From contig NZ_FXWK01000001.1 in assembly GCF_900177655.1 (NCBI RefSeq), positions 1,054,001 to 1,118,000 of the forward strand: a DNA stretch of 64,000 nt, in the 5' to 3' direction. Of this stretch, positions 47,454 to 56,844 are shown one piece after another. Position 1 is the stretch's first letter. Every line of letters begins with the position of its first letter. The stretch comes from Devosia lucknowensis (GTDB taxonomy: Bacteria > Pseudomonadota > Alphaproteobacteria > Rhizobiales > Devosiaceae). The notes beneath the pieces are model-generated. The model saw only the letters and a program-made list of their open reading frames with translations. It searched no databases and was not told where the DNA came from. A program made the position numbers and the translations under genes.

Positions 47454-48644
47454 ATGTCTCCTAAAACCACTGCCGTCATCATCGTCGCTGCCGGAAAAGG
47501 CGAGCGCGCTGGATCCGTTGAGGACGCTACGCCCAAGCAGTACCGGGTAGTCGATGGCCAAGCGGTTTTGTCCCGCACCGTGACTGCATTCCTTTCGGTC
47601 GAAACGATCTCGTCGGTTCTCGTAGTCATCCATCCGGACCATGTCGACCGCTATGCCGCACTCGAATTGGCGCATGATCGGCTCATGCCCTCCGTAGCGG
47701 GAGGCCCGACGAGACAGTTATCCGTTCTCGAAGGCTTGAAGGTCCTGGCACCGCAACGTCCGGATCGCGTGCTTATCCACGATGCTGCCAGACCATTCGT
47801 CACCAGGCATCTGATCGGCCGGGTCATCGCTGGTCTTGACGGTTACGACGGCGCCCTTCCGACCCTGGCTGTTACGGACACGATCAAACGCTCGCTCGAT
47901 GGCACTGAGATCGCGAAGACGGAAGATCGCCGTCAGCTTTTCGCTGCGCAGACGCCTCAGGGTTTCCGGTTCGGCCAGATATTCTCGGCGCACATGCGCG
48001 CAACCAATGTTCGCCGCGAATTCACCGATGACGCAGAGATCGCGGAATGGGCCGGTCTCCGGGTCTCCATGGTTGAGGGCGAGCGCGACAATATCAAGAT
48101 CACCCATCCAGAAGATTTCCAGCGGGCGGAGCGCATTCTCATGTCAGGCGAAGGATTCGAGACCCGTATCGGCACTGGCTATGATGTTCACCCATTCGCG
48201 GAGGGCGACGCTGTCTGGCTGTGCGGGGTGAAAATTCCGCATTCGGCCAAGCTACAGGGACATTCTGACGCCGACGTCGCGCTGCACGCTCTCACCGACG
48301 CCATTCTGGGCGCTATTGGCGAAGGCGATATCGGGACGCACTTTCCGCCAAGCGACATGCAGTGGAAGGGCGCGGCCTCCACGGTCTTCCTCCGCCATGC
48401 CGGCAAGCTTGTTGAGGAACGAGGTGCGCGCATCGTCAATCTGGACGTGACAATTGTCGCGGAAGCGCCGAGGATCGCAGCTCACGTCCCAGCCATGTGC
48501 GCGGTGATCGCCGAGACCCTCGGTATCACCGCCGACCGCGTGGCTGTTAAGGCGACGACGAACGAAAAGCTCGGTTTCATTGGGCGGGAGGAAGGTATCG
48601 TGTCCATGGCAAGCGCCAGCGTCGAAGTGCCCAGGAGCAGATGA
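47454..48644 (+). CDS. ispDF: Bifunctional IspD/IspF enzyme of the MEP isoprenoid pathway
   Basis: The 396 residues combine MEP cytidylyltransferase (IspD, about 1-225; AAGKGERAG, TPKQYRVVDGQ, HDAARPFV) with MEcPP synthase (IspF, about 235-396; GTGYDVHPF with the zinc Asp and His, GHSDADVALHALTDAILGA). They catalyse the third and fifth steps of the MEP pathway. The fusion is typical of Alphaproteobacteria. The stop overlaps the cinA-like ATG. Divergent from dusB. Confidence 0.98.
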   Translation: MSPKTTAVIIVAAGKGERAGSVEDATPKQYRVVDGQAVLSRTVTAFLSVETISSVLVVIHPDHVDRYAALELAHDRLMPSVAGGPTRQLSVLEGLKVLAPQRPDRVLIHDAARPFVTRHLIGRVIAGLDGYDGALPTLAVTDTIKRSLDGTEIAKTEDRRQLFAAQTPQGFRFGQIFSAHMRATNVRREFTDDAEIAEWAGLRVSMVEGERDNIKITHPEDFQRAERILMSGEGFETRIGTGYDVHPFAEGDAVWLCGVKIPHSAKLQGHSDADVALHALTDAILGAIGEGDIGTHFPPSDMQWKGAASTVFLRHAGKLVEERGARIVNLDVTIVAEAPRIAAHVPAMCAVIAETLGITADRVAVKATTNEKLGFIGREEGIVSMASASVEVPRSR

Positions 48645-49150
48645 TGGCCGGCAAGATCAGACCTGCCGCCGGCAAGCAAATCATCGACATCCTTGCTGAG
48701 CGAAACCAGACCCTGGTGACTGCGGAAAGTTGCACAGGCGGCATGATTGCTTCCGCGCTGACAGACATCCCCGGCGCATCGGCGGCCATCTATGGCGGCT
48801 ATGTAACCTACGCCAATTCGGCAAAGTCCCGCATGATTCAGGTTCAACCACGCCTGATCCGCGACTATGGCGCGGTCAGCAATCAGGTTGCTCGCGCCAT
48901 GGCAGATGGCGCCCGCAACACGGCCCGCGTCGACTATGCTGTGGCGGTGACCGGTATTGCCGGTCCCGACGGCGGCAGCGAGAAAAAACCGGTGGGTCTT
49001 GTCTACGTCGCCGTGTCGTCCGAATTGGCGACCGTAGTCATCGAGCATCGGTTCGGCGACCTCGGCCGAGACGAAATTCGGAGGGCGACCGTAGATGCTG
49101 CGCTCGACCTGGTCCTGCAGGTGCTGACCAGCGACCCGACAAACGAGTAG
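48641..49150 (+). CDS. pncC: CinA C-terminal family protein (nicotinamide-nucleotide amidase)
   Basis: The 169-residue protein is the C-terminal CinA domain alone, with LVTAESCTGGMIASALTDIPGAS, YGGYVTYANSAK and VTGIAGPDGG(S)EKKPVGLVYVAV. This domain in PncC deamidates NMN to NaMN in pyridine nucleotide recycling. The ATG at 48641 overlaps the ispDF stop (ATGA), and a second ATG follows directly. The gene ends the transcript and is convergent with ratA. Confidence 0.95.
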   Translation: MMAGKIRPAAGKQIIDILAERNQTLVTAESCTGGMIASALTDIPGASAAIYGGYVTYANSAKSRMIQVQPRLIRDYGAVSNQVARAMADGARNTARVDYAVAVTGIAGPDGGSEKKPVGLVYVAVSSELATVVIEHRFGDLGRDEIRRATVDAALDLVLQVLTSDPTNE

Positions 49151-49253
49151 TCACCGGCGGGCACGCTCAAGCCGACATGTCTCCGTGAATGTGTGGTGGG
49201 AGCTCTCCAACCTCTCCGATGAGAGCGTGCGCCAAACCGGCTATGTCACGCAT

Positions 49254-49697
49254 TCATATCCCGAAGCGCCGGTCGGCCTCTTCGCAAAATGCCCGCATGA
49301 TCTCTTCCTGCTTCGCCGCAAAAGCCGGCTCGGCGACAGCCGCGATGAGCGGGTTGGAAATTTTGAAGTCGATTTCGAACCTGACGCGCGTCCCCTGCCC
49401 CTCCGGCTTGAAGCTCCATACGGAGTCGAGATAGGCGAAAGGCCCATCGACCGCCTTGGCGCGAATGGTCCGGGCGACCGGATCGAGAGTAACCCGGCTT
49501 GTATAGGCCTGGGTGATCGGCCCGAACGAGATCGTCATGCGCGCCAGGCGCACATCTTCGCCGTCGGCAGCCGGGTCCGGTCGGACCTGCATGGCTTGGC
49601 AGTTCGGCACGAATCGCGGGTAATCGTTCAGGCCCGAAACGATGGCGAACATGCGCTCGGGAACATGCGGCACATGCCGCTCATAGAAGCGCTTCAT
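49254..49697 (-). CDS. ratA: RatA/Coq10-type START-domain protein
   Basis: The 147-residue protein belongs to the polyketide cyclase/START family of Coq10 and RatA, with FAIVSGLNDYPRFVPNC, LARMTISFGPITQAYTSRV, DGPFAYLDSVWSFKPEGQGTRVRFEIDFKI (the hydrophobic ubiquinone-type pocket) and the C-terminal helix. Coq10 proteins bind ubiquinone for respiratory function; E. coli RatA affects ribosome assembly. Which role applies here is not known. It is one base behind lipA, the usual neighbour in Alphaproteobacteria. Confidence 0.92.
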   Translation of the reverse strand: MKRFYERHVPHVPERMFAIVSGLNDYPRFVPNCQAMQVRPDPAADGEDVRLARMTISFGPITQAYTSRVTLDPVARTIRAKAVDGPFAYLDSVWSFKPEGQGTRVRFEIDFKISNPLIAAVAEPAFAAKQEEIMRAFCEEADRRFGI

Positions 49698-49698
49698 G

Positions 49699-50649
49699 TC
49701 AGTGGCCGAGCTTTGCCATCCGATTGTCCCTAAGCCGGGCGAAGTCCTCGCCGGCGTGGTGCGACGACCGGGTCAGCGGGCTGGACGAAACCAGAAGGAA
49801 ACCTTTCGAGGTCGCAACGGTCGCATAGGACTTGAACTCTTCAGGCGTCACGAACCGCTGCAGGGGATAATGCTTCTTGGTTGGCTGAAGGTATTGGCCG
49901 ATTGTCAGGAAGTCGACCTCCGCAGAGCGCAAATCGTCCATGAGCTGGAGCACTTCGTTCCGCTCCTCACCCAGTCCCACCATGATGCCGGACTTGGTGA
50001 AAATACTGGGATCAAGTTCCTTGACCCGCTGCAACAGGCGGATCGAATGAAAATAGCGCGCGCCGGGCCGCACCTTGAGATATTTGGATGGCACGGTTTC
50101 CAGGTTGTGGTTGAAGACGTCGGGCTTGGCCGCCACGACGATTTCAAGCGCCCCCTCCTTGCGCAGGAAGTCCGGTGTCAGGATTTCGATCGTGGTCTTG
50201 GGCGTTGCCGCGCGGATGGCACGAATAACGTCAGCAAAATGCTGCGCACCGCCATCGGCGAGATCGTCACGATCGACCGAAGTTATCACCACATGTTCAA
50301 GTCCAAGCTTGGACACGGCTTTGGCGACGTTTTCCGGCTCATTGGGGTCGAGTGCGGTCGGCAGGCCCGTCCGCACATTGCAGAAGGCGCATGCGCGGGT
50401 GCAGATCTCACCCATGATCATCATGGTCGCGTGCTTCTTGCTCCAGCACTCGCCGATATTGGGGCAACCAGCTTCCTCGCAGACCGTAACGAGGTTATTC
50501 TCGCGCACGATCTTGCGCGTTTCGTTGTAGACCGGCGAACCCGGGGCCTTCACCCGGATCCAATCGGGCTTGCGCAGCACGATGCTGTCCGGCCGATTGG
50601 CTTTCTCCGGATGGCGCGGCCGGGCCGCAGTGTCGATGAGCGTGACCAT
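49699..50649 (-). CDS. lipA: Lipoyl synthase
   Basis: LipA inserts two sulphurs into octanoyl-lipoyl domains by radical SAM chemistry. The 316 residues have both 4Fe-4S cluster motifs, Cys57-x4-Cys62-x5-Cys68 and Cys83-x3-Cys87-x2-Cys90, and the C-terminal [11 protein letters not shown]er. ATG 50649 is chosen because the upstream extension is not conserved and cagga lies just before it. It serves the lipoyl domains of PdhB, PdhC and other complexes. It is separated from lpdA by the Gfo/Idh gene. Confidence 0.98.
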   Translation of the reverse strand: MVTLIDTAARPRHPEKANRPDSIVLRKPDWIRVKAPGSPVYNETRKIVRENNLVTVCEEAGCPNIGECWSKKHATMMIMGEICTRACAFCNVRTGLPTALDPNEPENVAKAVSKLGLEHVVITSVDRDDLADGGAQHFADVIRAIRAATPKTTIEILTPDFLRKEGALEIVVAAKPDVFNHNLETVPSKYLKVRPGARYFHSIRLLQRVKELDPSIFTKSGIMVGLGEERNEVLQLMDDLRSAEVDFLTIGQYLQPTKKHYPLQRFVTPEEFKSYATVATSKGFLLVSSSPLTRSSHHAGEDFARLRDNRMAKLGH

Positions 50650-50798
50650 TTTCGTCCTGACTGGGGCCGGGCGTTTGAGGCGAAACAGGAACTGGTTCGC
50701 CACTCCGACACACGACCACAAAGAGTTAGCCCTATATCGCTCCCTTGGAGGACCGGTTCAACCCGGCCTTCTCAATGATTGGCAGCCATGCACGGTCG

Positions 50799-51839
50799 CT
50801 AGCCGAGTATCTCGTTCAGCTCCACCCAATCGCCCCCTCGCGAAGCTGACAGGATCGTTCCTTGCACCAGCGCCAGCGAACCAAGGTTGTCCGCACCCGA
50901 CGAGAAGCCCCTCGGCACAGCGCCGGTGTCAAGAACTTCCGCGATAGCATTCAACGTTCCAGTCCGATCAGGGAATTTGACATCCCTGAGTTTGACCTTT
51001 TCCGGCTTGCCATCGAGCGGCAGCAGATTGAGAACGTCTGGGCCCTTCTTGTCGCGGAAATGGTCACGTGATGACCAGGCGATCTGGCCTTCCGCACCAT
51101 CCATGACCCACTCCCCTGCCCAAGGTGTGACCAGTCCGGAATTGAGCCAACTGGCGCGGTAGGAAACCACCGTGCCCTTGGAAAATTCGATGGTGGCCAC
51201 GCCACTTGGATCGAAGCGGAAGGGGCTGCCGGGCGGGTTCCACGTGCGGCAGGACAGCCGAACCGGCTCGTCTCCCAGAACGAAACGCATGAGATCGAAA
51301 TGGTGGATCGACATGTCGGCAAGCAGTGGATCCGGCATGTCCCAATAGCGATACCCCTGGCTGGGGCCGTGTCGGCGGAAATCGACAGACACCATGTTGA
51401 AGGCACCGAACTTGCCCTCGGCCACCAGGTCCGCCGCCGCGATTGGTGCTGGCTGGTGGCGGTAGTTCTGGCTGACCATCAGCACCCTGTCCTGCGCCTT
51501 GGCAAGCGCGACCAGTTCCTTGCCCTGTGCGATCGTGGTCGTGAAAGGCTTTTCGACAAGGACATTGTAGCCCAGCTCGAGGCAGCGCTTGACCACGGGG
51601 TAATGTGCCTCGGTTCGTAGAGTGCAAAGCGCCAGCGTTGCGTCGCTGTGCTTGGCAGCATCCTCCAGGCTGGAAAAGCACAACTTGGGATCGATACCCA
51701 AGTCGGCCTGAACCCGCTGCGTCGCCTCGGGATTCGTATCCACATAGCCCACCATCTCGACAGTGGGAACTTTGGGGATAACTTCCTTGGACCAGCTAAA
51801 TCCCCAGTGTCCCAGACCGATCTGGATTGCCTTGACCAT
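50799..51839 (-). CDS. Gfo/Idh/MocA-family oxidoreductase
   Basis: The 346-residue protein has the N-terminal Rossmann motif IQIGLGHWGFSW, the family motif EKPFTTTIAQGKEL with the catalytic-type Lys, and MSIHHFDLMRFVLGD in the C-terminal domain, where the substrate His lies. Family members oxidise sugars, inositols or related substrates with NAD(P). Its substrate is not evident. It lies between lpdA (86 bp) and lipA (149 bp) on the same strand, an unusual place that interrupts the lpdA-lipA pairing seen in related genomes. Confidence 0.9.
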   Translation of the reverse strand: MVKAIQIGLGHWGFSWSKEVIPKVPTVEMVGYVDTNPEATQRVQADLGIDPKLCFSSLEDAAKHSDATLALCTLRTEAHYPVVKRCLELGYNVLVEKPFTTTIAQGKELVALAKAQDRVLMVSQNYRHQPAPIAAADLVAEGKFGAFNMVSVDFRRHGPSQGYRYWDMPDPLLADMSIHHFDLMRFVLGDEPVRLSCRTWNPPGSPFRFDPSGVATIEFSKGTVVSYRASWLNSGLVTPWAGEWVMDGAEGQIAWSSRDHFRDKKGPDVLNLLPLDGKPEKVKLRDVKFPDRTGTLNAIAEVLDTGAVPRGFSSGADNLGSLALVQGTILSASRGGDWVELNEILG

Positions 51840-51925
51840 GTGGAAAACTCCTTTGGTTGTGCGTTCCTGATTGCCGGACGGAGTGAATCTGCCCGGGCTC
51901 TCCCTGGACCAACGAACAACCTGGG

Positions 51926-53365
51926 TCAGATGTTCAGGGCGCGACCATATGCATCAAGCACGCTTTCCTTCATCGTCTCGCTGAGCGTGGGATGCGGGAA
52001 GATGGTGTGCATCAGGTCTTCTTCGGTGGTTTCGAGGTTCATGGCCACAACGAAGCCCTGGATCAGTTCAGTGACTTCCGCGCCTACCATATGGGCGCCC
52101 AGGAGTTCGCCGGTCTTGGCGTCGAATATGGTCTTCACGAGACCGTCGGGCTCACCAAGCGCAATCGCCTTGCCATTTCCCACGAAGGGGAAACGCCCAA
52201 CCTTGATCTCGCGCCCGGCCTCCTTGGCCTTGGCTTCGGTCAGGCCGACGCTCGCCACCTGCGGTTCGCAATAGGTGCAACCCGGTACCTTGGTCTTGTC
52301 GAGGCCATGCACCTTGAGGCCTGCGATCTTTTCGACCGTGATGACGGCTTCATGCTCGGCCTTGTGCGCCAGCATCGGCGGGCCGGCGACGTCGCCAATG
52401 GCCCAGATGCCCGCGACATTGGTCGCGCCATAATGGTCGATGACGATAGCGCCGCGCTCGGTCTTCACGCCGACCGTTTCAAGGCCGAGGCCTTCGATAT
52501 TGCACATGACGCCAACAGCCGAGATCAGCTTGTCGCCAGCGATCTGCTGCGTCTTGCCATCCTTGGTCTCGACATGGGCAACGACGCCATTACCGGTCTT
52601 TTCAACCTTGGCGACCTTGGCTTCCGTCATGAACTTGATGCCGCGCTTTTCGAGGCGCTTGCGCGCAAGCCCGGAAATCTCGGCGTCCTCCACTGGCAGG
52701 ATTTGCGGCAGCAGTTCGATCACCGTCACTTCGGCACCAAACGAACGGTAGAACGAGGCGAATTCGATGCCGATGGCGCCCGAGCCCATGACCACAAGCG
52801 ACTTCGGCATTTCGGTCGGCTTCAGCGCTTCGAAATAGGTCCAGATCTTGTCGCCATCGGGTTCGATGCCCGGCAGCACGCGCGGACGCGCACCAGTCGC
52901 GATGATGATGTTCTTGGCCTTGTAGGTGCCTTCGCCGAGCGCATTCTTCGGCACGGGGCCCTGCGGCTGAACGACCTGCTTCTTGGAAGCGGCAACCTTG
53001 ATCTCACCGGGCTTGGTGATCGTCGCCTCGCCCCAGATGATGTCGATCTTGTTCTTCTTCATCAGGAACTGCACGCCATTGTTCATTTGCGCCGCAATGG
53101 CGCGCGAACGCTTGACGATGCCGTCGAGATCGAAGCCGAACTTTTCAGCGGTCAGCCCATAATCCTTGGCATGGCCCATATGGCCGTAAATTTCAGCCGA
53201 ACGCAGCAGCGCCTTGGTCGGGATACAGCCCCAGTTCGAGCAGATGCCCGCCATGTGCTCGCGCTCGACGATGGCAACTTTCATGCCCAGCTGCGCGCCA
53301 CGAATGGCAGCGACATAGCCGCCGGGACCGGCGCCGATGACGAGAAGATCGTATTGGTCAGCCAT
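51926..53365 (-). CDS. lpdA: Dihydrolipoyl dehydrogenase (E3)
   Basis: The 479-residue flavoprotein reoxidises dihydrolipoamide with NAD+. It has the FAD motif GAGPGG (11-16), the redox disulphide Cys42-x4-Cys47 (ICSNWGCIPTK), the NAD-binding VMGSGAIGIEFASFY, a central domain and the dimer-interface HPTLSE near the end with the catalytic His. The first catalytic segment reads AGICSNWGCIP rather than GGTCLNVGCIP; this is a known PDH-operon E3 variant. It follows the SGNH hydrolase gene by 24 bp in the PDH operon. Confidence 0.98.
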   Translation of the reverse strand: MADQYDLLVIGAGPGGYVAAIRGAQLGMKVAIVEREHMAGICSNWGCIPTKALLRSAEIYGHMGHAKDYGLTAEKFGFDLDGIVKRSRAIAAQMNNGVQFLMKKNKIDIIWGEATITKPGEIKVAASKKQVVQPQGPVPKNALGEGTYKAKNIIIATGARPRVLPGIEPDGDKIWTYFEALKPTEMPKSLVVMGSGAIGIEFASFYRSFGAEVTVIELLPQILPVEDAEISGLARKRLEKRGIKFMTEAKVAKVEKTGNGVVAHVETKDGKTQQIAGDKLISAVGVMCNIEGLGLETVGVKTERGAIVIDHYGATNVAGIWAIGDVAGPPMLAHKAEHEAVITVEKIAGLKVHGLDKTKVPGCTYCEPQVASVGLTEAKAKEAGREIKVGRFPFVGNGKAIALGEPDGLVKTIFDAKTGELLGAHMVGAEVTELIQGFVVAMNLETTEEDLMHTIFPHPTLSETMKESVLDAYGRALNI

Positions 53366-53389
53366 GAGGGCCTCCAGAAAGTGTCGGGC

Positions 53390-54040
53390 TCAGAGGCCCA
53401 GTATCTGTTTGACGAGCGGCACGAGACCCTCGCCGATAGCGCGGGTATTGGCCGCGTCGAGATGAATGCCATCGAGCGGCGAAGCCTTGGCGACGGTCGC
53501 AGCGTCGAAGAAGCCGGTGTTCCACTCGCCTGCCCGCTTGGCGTAATGCTCAGCGAACTGGCGGGATTCATTGAGGCCGTGCTCATAGCCGCCAAAATGA
53601 CCCATCATGTCGGCATTGTCGCTGTCGCAAACGAGCGGCGGAGCGACGAGGATGATTTCCGGCGCCTGTTCGCCCTTGCCGGCGTAATGGCCGCGGATGA
53701 TCTGCACCAGCCGCCGCATGCCGAAGGAGGCTTCCAGCGCCGAACCGCAGATCGCGGGCTTTAGATCGTTCGTTCCGAGCATGATGATGACGAGATCGAG
53801 CGGTGAATGGCTTTCGAGCAGCGTCGGCAGGATGCGGCCGCCATTACGATCGGCTGCCGCGTACCAGTCGTCCGAGACCGTCGTGCGACCGCCGAGACCC
53901 TCGGCAATCACCCGGGCCTGACCACCGAGACCACGCTCGAGCGCCGTCGGCCAGCGATCCTCATAGGCATGACGGGGGCCACCCGGTTGCGGATTGGCCC
54001 CATAAGTCAGGCTGTCGCCATAGGCTAGGATGGTTTTCAT
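53390..54040 (-). CDS. SGNH/GDSL-family hydrolase (arylesterase-like)
   Basis: The 216-residue protein has block I YGDSLTYG with catalytic Ser10, block III MLGTNDLKP and block V DGIHLDAAN with the Asp190/His193 pair. It has no signal peptide. Arylesterase-type SGNH enzymes are also found between pdhC and lpdA in several rhizobia, so the position is conserved though the role in the operon is unknown. Gaps of 12 and 24 bp link it to pdhC and lpdA. Confidence 0.9.
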   Translation of the reverse strand: MKTILAYGDSLTYGANPQPGGPRHAYEDRWPTALERGLGGQARVIAEGLGGRTTVSDDWYAAADRNGGRILPTLLESHSPLDLVIIMLGTNDLKPAICGSALEASFGMRRLVQIIRGHYAGKGEQAPEIILVAPPLVCDSDNADMMGHFGGYEHGLNESRQFAEHYAKRAGEWNTGFFDAATVAKASPLDGIHLDAANTRAIGEGLVPLVKQILGL

Positions 54041-54052
54041 GCGCCCTGCCCC

Positions 54053-55435
54053 TTAGGCCAGCATCATCACCGGGTTTTCGATCAATCCCTTGAAGACGCC
54101 GAGCAGTTCGGCACCCAAGGCACCATCGACCGCGCGGTGATCGCAGGAGAGCGTGACCGTCATGAACTGGCCGATCTTGATCTGCCCGTTCTCGGGATAG
54201 ACGCGCTCTTCGCCAGCGCCGACCGCGAGGATCGTGCCATGCGGCGGGTTGATCACGGCGGCAAAGTGCTTGATGCCGAACATGCCGAGGTTGGACACCG
54301 AGGACGAACCGCCCTGGTATTCATGAGGCGCCAGCTTTTTGGATTTTGCGCGGCTCGCCAGGTCCTTCACCTCTTCGGAAATTTCGCGAAGGGTCTTGGT
54401 ATCGGCCGACTTCACCACTGGAGTGAAGAGACCGCCCGGGACGGACACGGCAACCGCGACGTCCGAACGCTTGTGGTAGAGGATCGAATCCCCGGCCCAA
54501 GTGGCGTTGGCGGCCGGAACGCGCTGCAGCGCAATAGCCCAGGCCTTCATGACGAAGTCATTTACCGAAAGCTTGTAGCCAGGCTTGCCGTCCTTGCTCT
54601 TGGGCGCTGCGGCATTGATCTGTTCGCGGGCGGCCATCAGCGCGTCGATCTTGCAATCGAGCGTGAGATAGAAGTGCGGAACGGTCTGCTTGGATTCGGT
54701 GAGGCGTGCCGCCACGACCTTGCGCATGCCGTCGTTCGGCACGACTTCGTAGGTCCCCTCCTCGAACAGCGCCATAACCTGGTTCTTGCTCATGCCTGTC
54801 GCAGGCGCAGCGGCAGCAGCCGGCGCACCGGCCGCAGGCTTGGCAGCACCCTTGCCGGACTTGGCAGCTTCCACGTCGGCCTTGATCACGCGGCCCTTGG
54901 GGCCGGACCCGGCCACCGAAGCGAGATCGATCCCCGCTTCCTTCGCAAGGCGCTTCGCCAGCGGCGAAGCGAAAACGCGCCCGCCTTCGGACTTGGCCGG
55001 AGCCGAAGAAGCAGCGGCCTTCGGCGCGCTAGAGCCGGTGTTCGAGTTGGACACGGGCGCGGTCGAGGTCGTCGACGTGCCCTTGTCATACTGCAGCGTG
55101 CCCGCATCGCCCTTCGGCGCTTCGGTCTTGGCTTCGGCCTTCGGTGCCTCGGCCGGCTTGGCACCGCCTGAGCCGATAGCACTGGCGTCTTCGCCTTCCT
55201 GCAGCAGCACGGCGATGACGGCGTTGACCTTCACATTGTCGGTGCCTTCGGCAACAAGGATCTTGCCGATCTTGCCCTCGTCGACAGCCTCGACTTCCAT
55301 CGTGGCCTTGTCGGTTTCGATCTCGGCAATCACGTCACCAGAGGAAACTGAGTCGCCCTCCTTGACGTGCCATTTGGCAAGCTTGCCCTCTTCCATCGTC
55401 GGAGAGAGCGCCGGCATGGTGATATCGATTGGCAT
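54053..55435 (-). CDS. pdhC: Pyruvate dehydrogenase E2, dihydrolipoamide acetyltransferase
   Basis: The 460-residue core component has an N-terminal lipoyl domain (Lys43 in [14 protein letters not shown]), a long Ala/Pro/Ser linker (about 80-150), a peripheral-subunit-binding domain (FASPLAKRLAKEAGIDLASV) and a catalytic domain ending with His433-x3-Asp437 (DHRAVDG). It transfers the acetyl group to CoA. It is translated 11 bp behind pdhB. Confidence 0.98.
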   Translation of the reverse strand: MPIDITMPALSPTMEEGKLAKWHVKEGDSVSSGDVIAEIETDKATMEVEAVDEGKIGKILVAEGTDNVKVNAVIAVLLQEGEDASAIGSGGAKPAEAPKAEAKTEAPKGDAGTLQYDKGTSTTSTAPVSNSNTGSSAPKAAASSAPAKSEGGRVFASPLAKRLAKEAGIDLASVAGSGPKGRVIKADVEAAKSGKGAAKPAAGAPAAAAAPATGMSKNQVMALFEEGTYEVVPNDGMRKVVAARLTESKQTVPHFYLTLDCKIDALMAAREQINAAAPKSKDGKPGYKLSVNDFVMKAWAIALQRVPAANATWAGDSILYHKRSDVAVAVSVPGGLFTPVVKSADTKTLREISEEVKDLASRAKSKKLAPHEYQGGSSSVSNLGMFGIKHFAAVINPPHGTILAVGAGEERVYPENGQIKIGQFMTVTLSCDHRAVDGALGAELLGVFKGLIENPVMMLA

Positions 55436-55446
55436 CCCGGGTCTCC

Positions 55447-56844
55447 TTACGAGCGATAGGTCACGGCATTCACAGCCGCGATCACTTCGTCAACATTGGG
55501 CAAGGCCAGCTTTTCAAGGTTCGCGGCATAGGGCATCGGAACGTCCTTGCCCGTCACGCGCAGCACGGGCGCATCGAGATAGTCGAATGCCTGCTCCATG
55601 ACGCGGGCCGAGATATCGGCGCCGATGCCGCCCTGCGGCCAGCCTTCTTCGACTGTGACCAGACGGCCAGTCTTCTTCACGGACTCGATGACGGTGTCGA
55701 TGTCCAGCGGGCGCAGGGTGCGCAGGTCGATAAGTTCGACATCGACACCGGCCGCAACCAGCTTTTCCGTCGCCTGGGTCGCGTAGCGCATGCCCATGGA
55801 GAACGAAACAATGGTCACGTCGGCACCCTTGCGGGCTATCCGCGCCTTGCCGATCGGCAGTACGAAATCGTCCATCTTCGGCACGAGGCCGGTGGAGCCG
55901 TAAAGAATTTCGTTTTCGAGGAAGACGACCGGGTTCGGTGAACGGATGGCGGCCTTCAGGAGGCCCTTTGCGTCGGCAGCGCTAAAAGGCGCGATCACGG
56001 TCAGGCCCGGAACGTGGCTGTACCAAGCCGAATAGTCTTGGCTGTGCTGGGCGGCAACGCGGGCTGCGGCACCGTTCGGGCCGCGGAACACCATCGGCGC
56101 CGTCACCTGGCCACCGGACATGTAGAGCTGCTTGGCAGCCGAGTTGATGATCTGGTCGATTGCCTGCATGGCAAAATTCCAGGTCATGAACTCCACGATC
56201 GGCTTGAGACCGGCAAAGGCCGCACCAACGGCGAGACCGGCAAAGCCGTGCTCGGTGATCGGCGTATCGATGATCCGGTCCGGACCGAATTCCTGGAGCA
56301 GCCCTTGAGTAATCTTGTAGGCGCCCTGATACTCGGCAACCTCTTCGCCCATCACGAAGACATCCTTGTCGCGGCGCAGCTCTTCAGCCATGGCCTCATT
56401 GAGCGCTTGGCGCACGGTCATTTCGACCATCTCCACGTCGCCCGGCAGATCCGCATCGTCCTGTGCTACGAACTTGGGAGCGTCGATGGCCGGAGACGAT
56501 TTTGCTTCGGCGGGCACCGGCCTGGCTTCCGCAACTGCCGACTCGCCTTCCGGATCGGATGAGGTCGCTTGCGCTGCGGGGCGCGTACCCTCGCCAATCT
56601 CTTCGCCATCTGCAAGCACGAGAGCGATCGGCGTATTCACCTTCACGCCTTCGGTGCCTTCCTCAACGAGGATTTCCTTGACCACGCCTTCGTCCACAGA
56701 CTCCACTTCCATCGTGGCCTTGTCGGTCTCGATCTCGGCAAGCACGTCACCGGACTTGACCTTGTCGCCAACCTTGACGACCCATTTTGCAAGCTTGCCT
56801 TCTTCCATTGTCGGCGACAGGGCGGGCATGAGGATCTGGGGCAT
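55447..56844 (-). CDS. pdhB: Pyruvate dehydrogenase E1 beta with N-terminal lipoyl domain
   Basis: The 465 residues are a lipoyl domain (1-80; Lys42 in [13 protein letters not shown]), a flexible Glu/Ala/Pro linker (about 85-130) and the E1 beta transketolase domains ([33 protein letters not shown] ... ERITEHG-type segment ITEHGFAG). A lipoyl-bearing E1 beta is a hallmark of rhizobial PDH. The start directly adjoins the alpha/beta hydrolase stop (TAAATG), with ggag in the coding end serving as ribosome site. Confidence 0.98.
   Translation of the reverse strand: MPQILMPALSPTMEEGKLAKWVVKVGDKVKSGDVLAEIETDKATMEVESVDEGVVKEILVEEGTEGVKVNTPIALVLADGEEIGEGTRPAAQATSSDPEGESAVAEARPVPAEAKSSPAIDAPKFVAQDDADLPGDVEMVEMTVRQALNEAMAEELRRDKDVFVMGEEVAEYQGAYKITQGLLQEFGPDRIIDTPITEHGFAGLAVGAAFAGLKPIVEFMTWNFAMQAIDQIINSAAKQLYMSGGQVTAPMVFRGPNGAAARVAAQHSQDYSAWYSHVPGLTVIAPFSAADAKGLLKAAIRSPNPVVFLENEILYGSTGLVPKMDDFVLPIGKARIARKGADVTIVSFSMGMRYATQATEKLVAAGVDVELIDLRTLRPLDIDTVIESVKKTGRLVTVEEGWPQGGIGADISARVMEQAFDYLDAPVLRVTGKDVPMPYAANLEKLALPNVDEVIAAVNAVTYRS

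Noticed and set aside
51992..53764. 590-codon plus-strand frame opposite lpdA
   Set aside because: It is antisense to lpdA and the SGNH gene; the translation is rich in Gly, His and Arg without any family motif.
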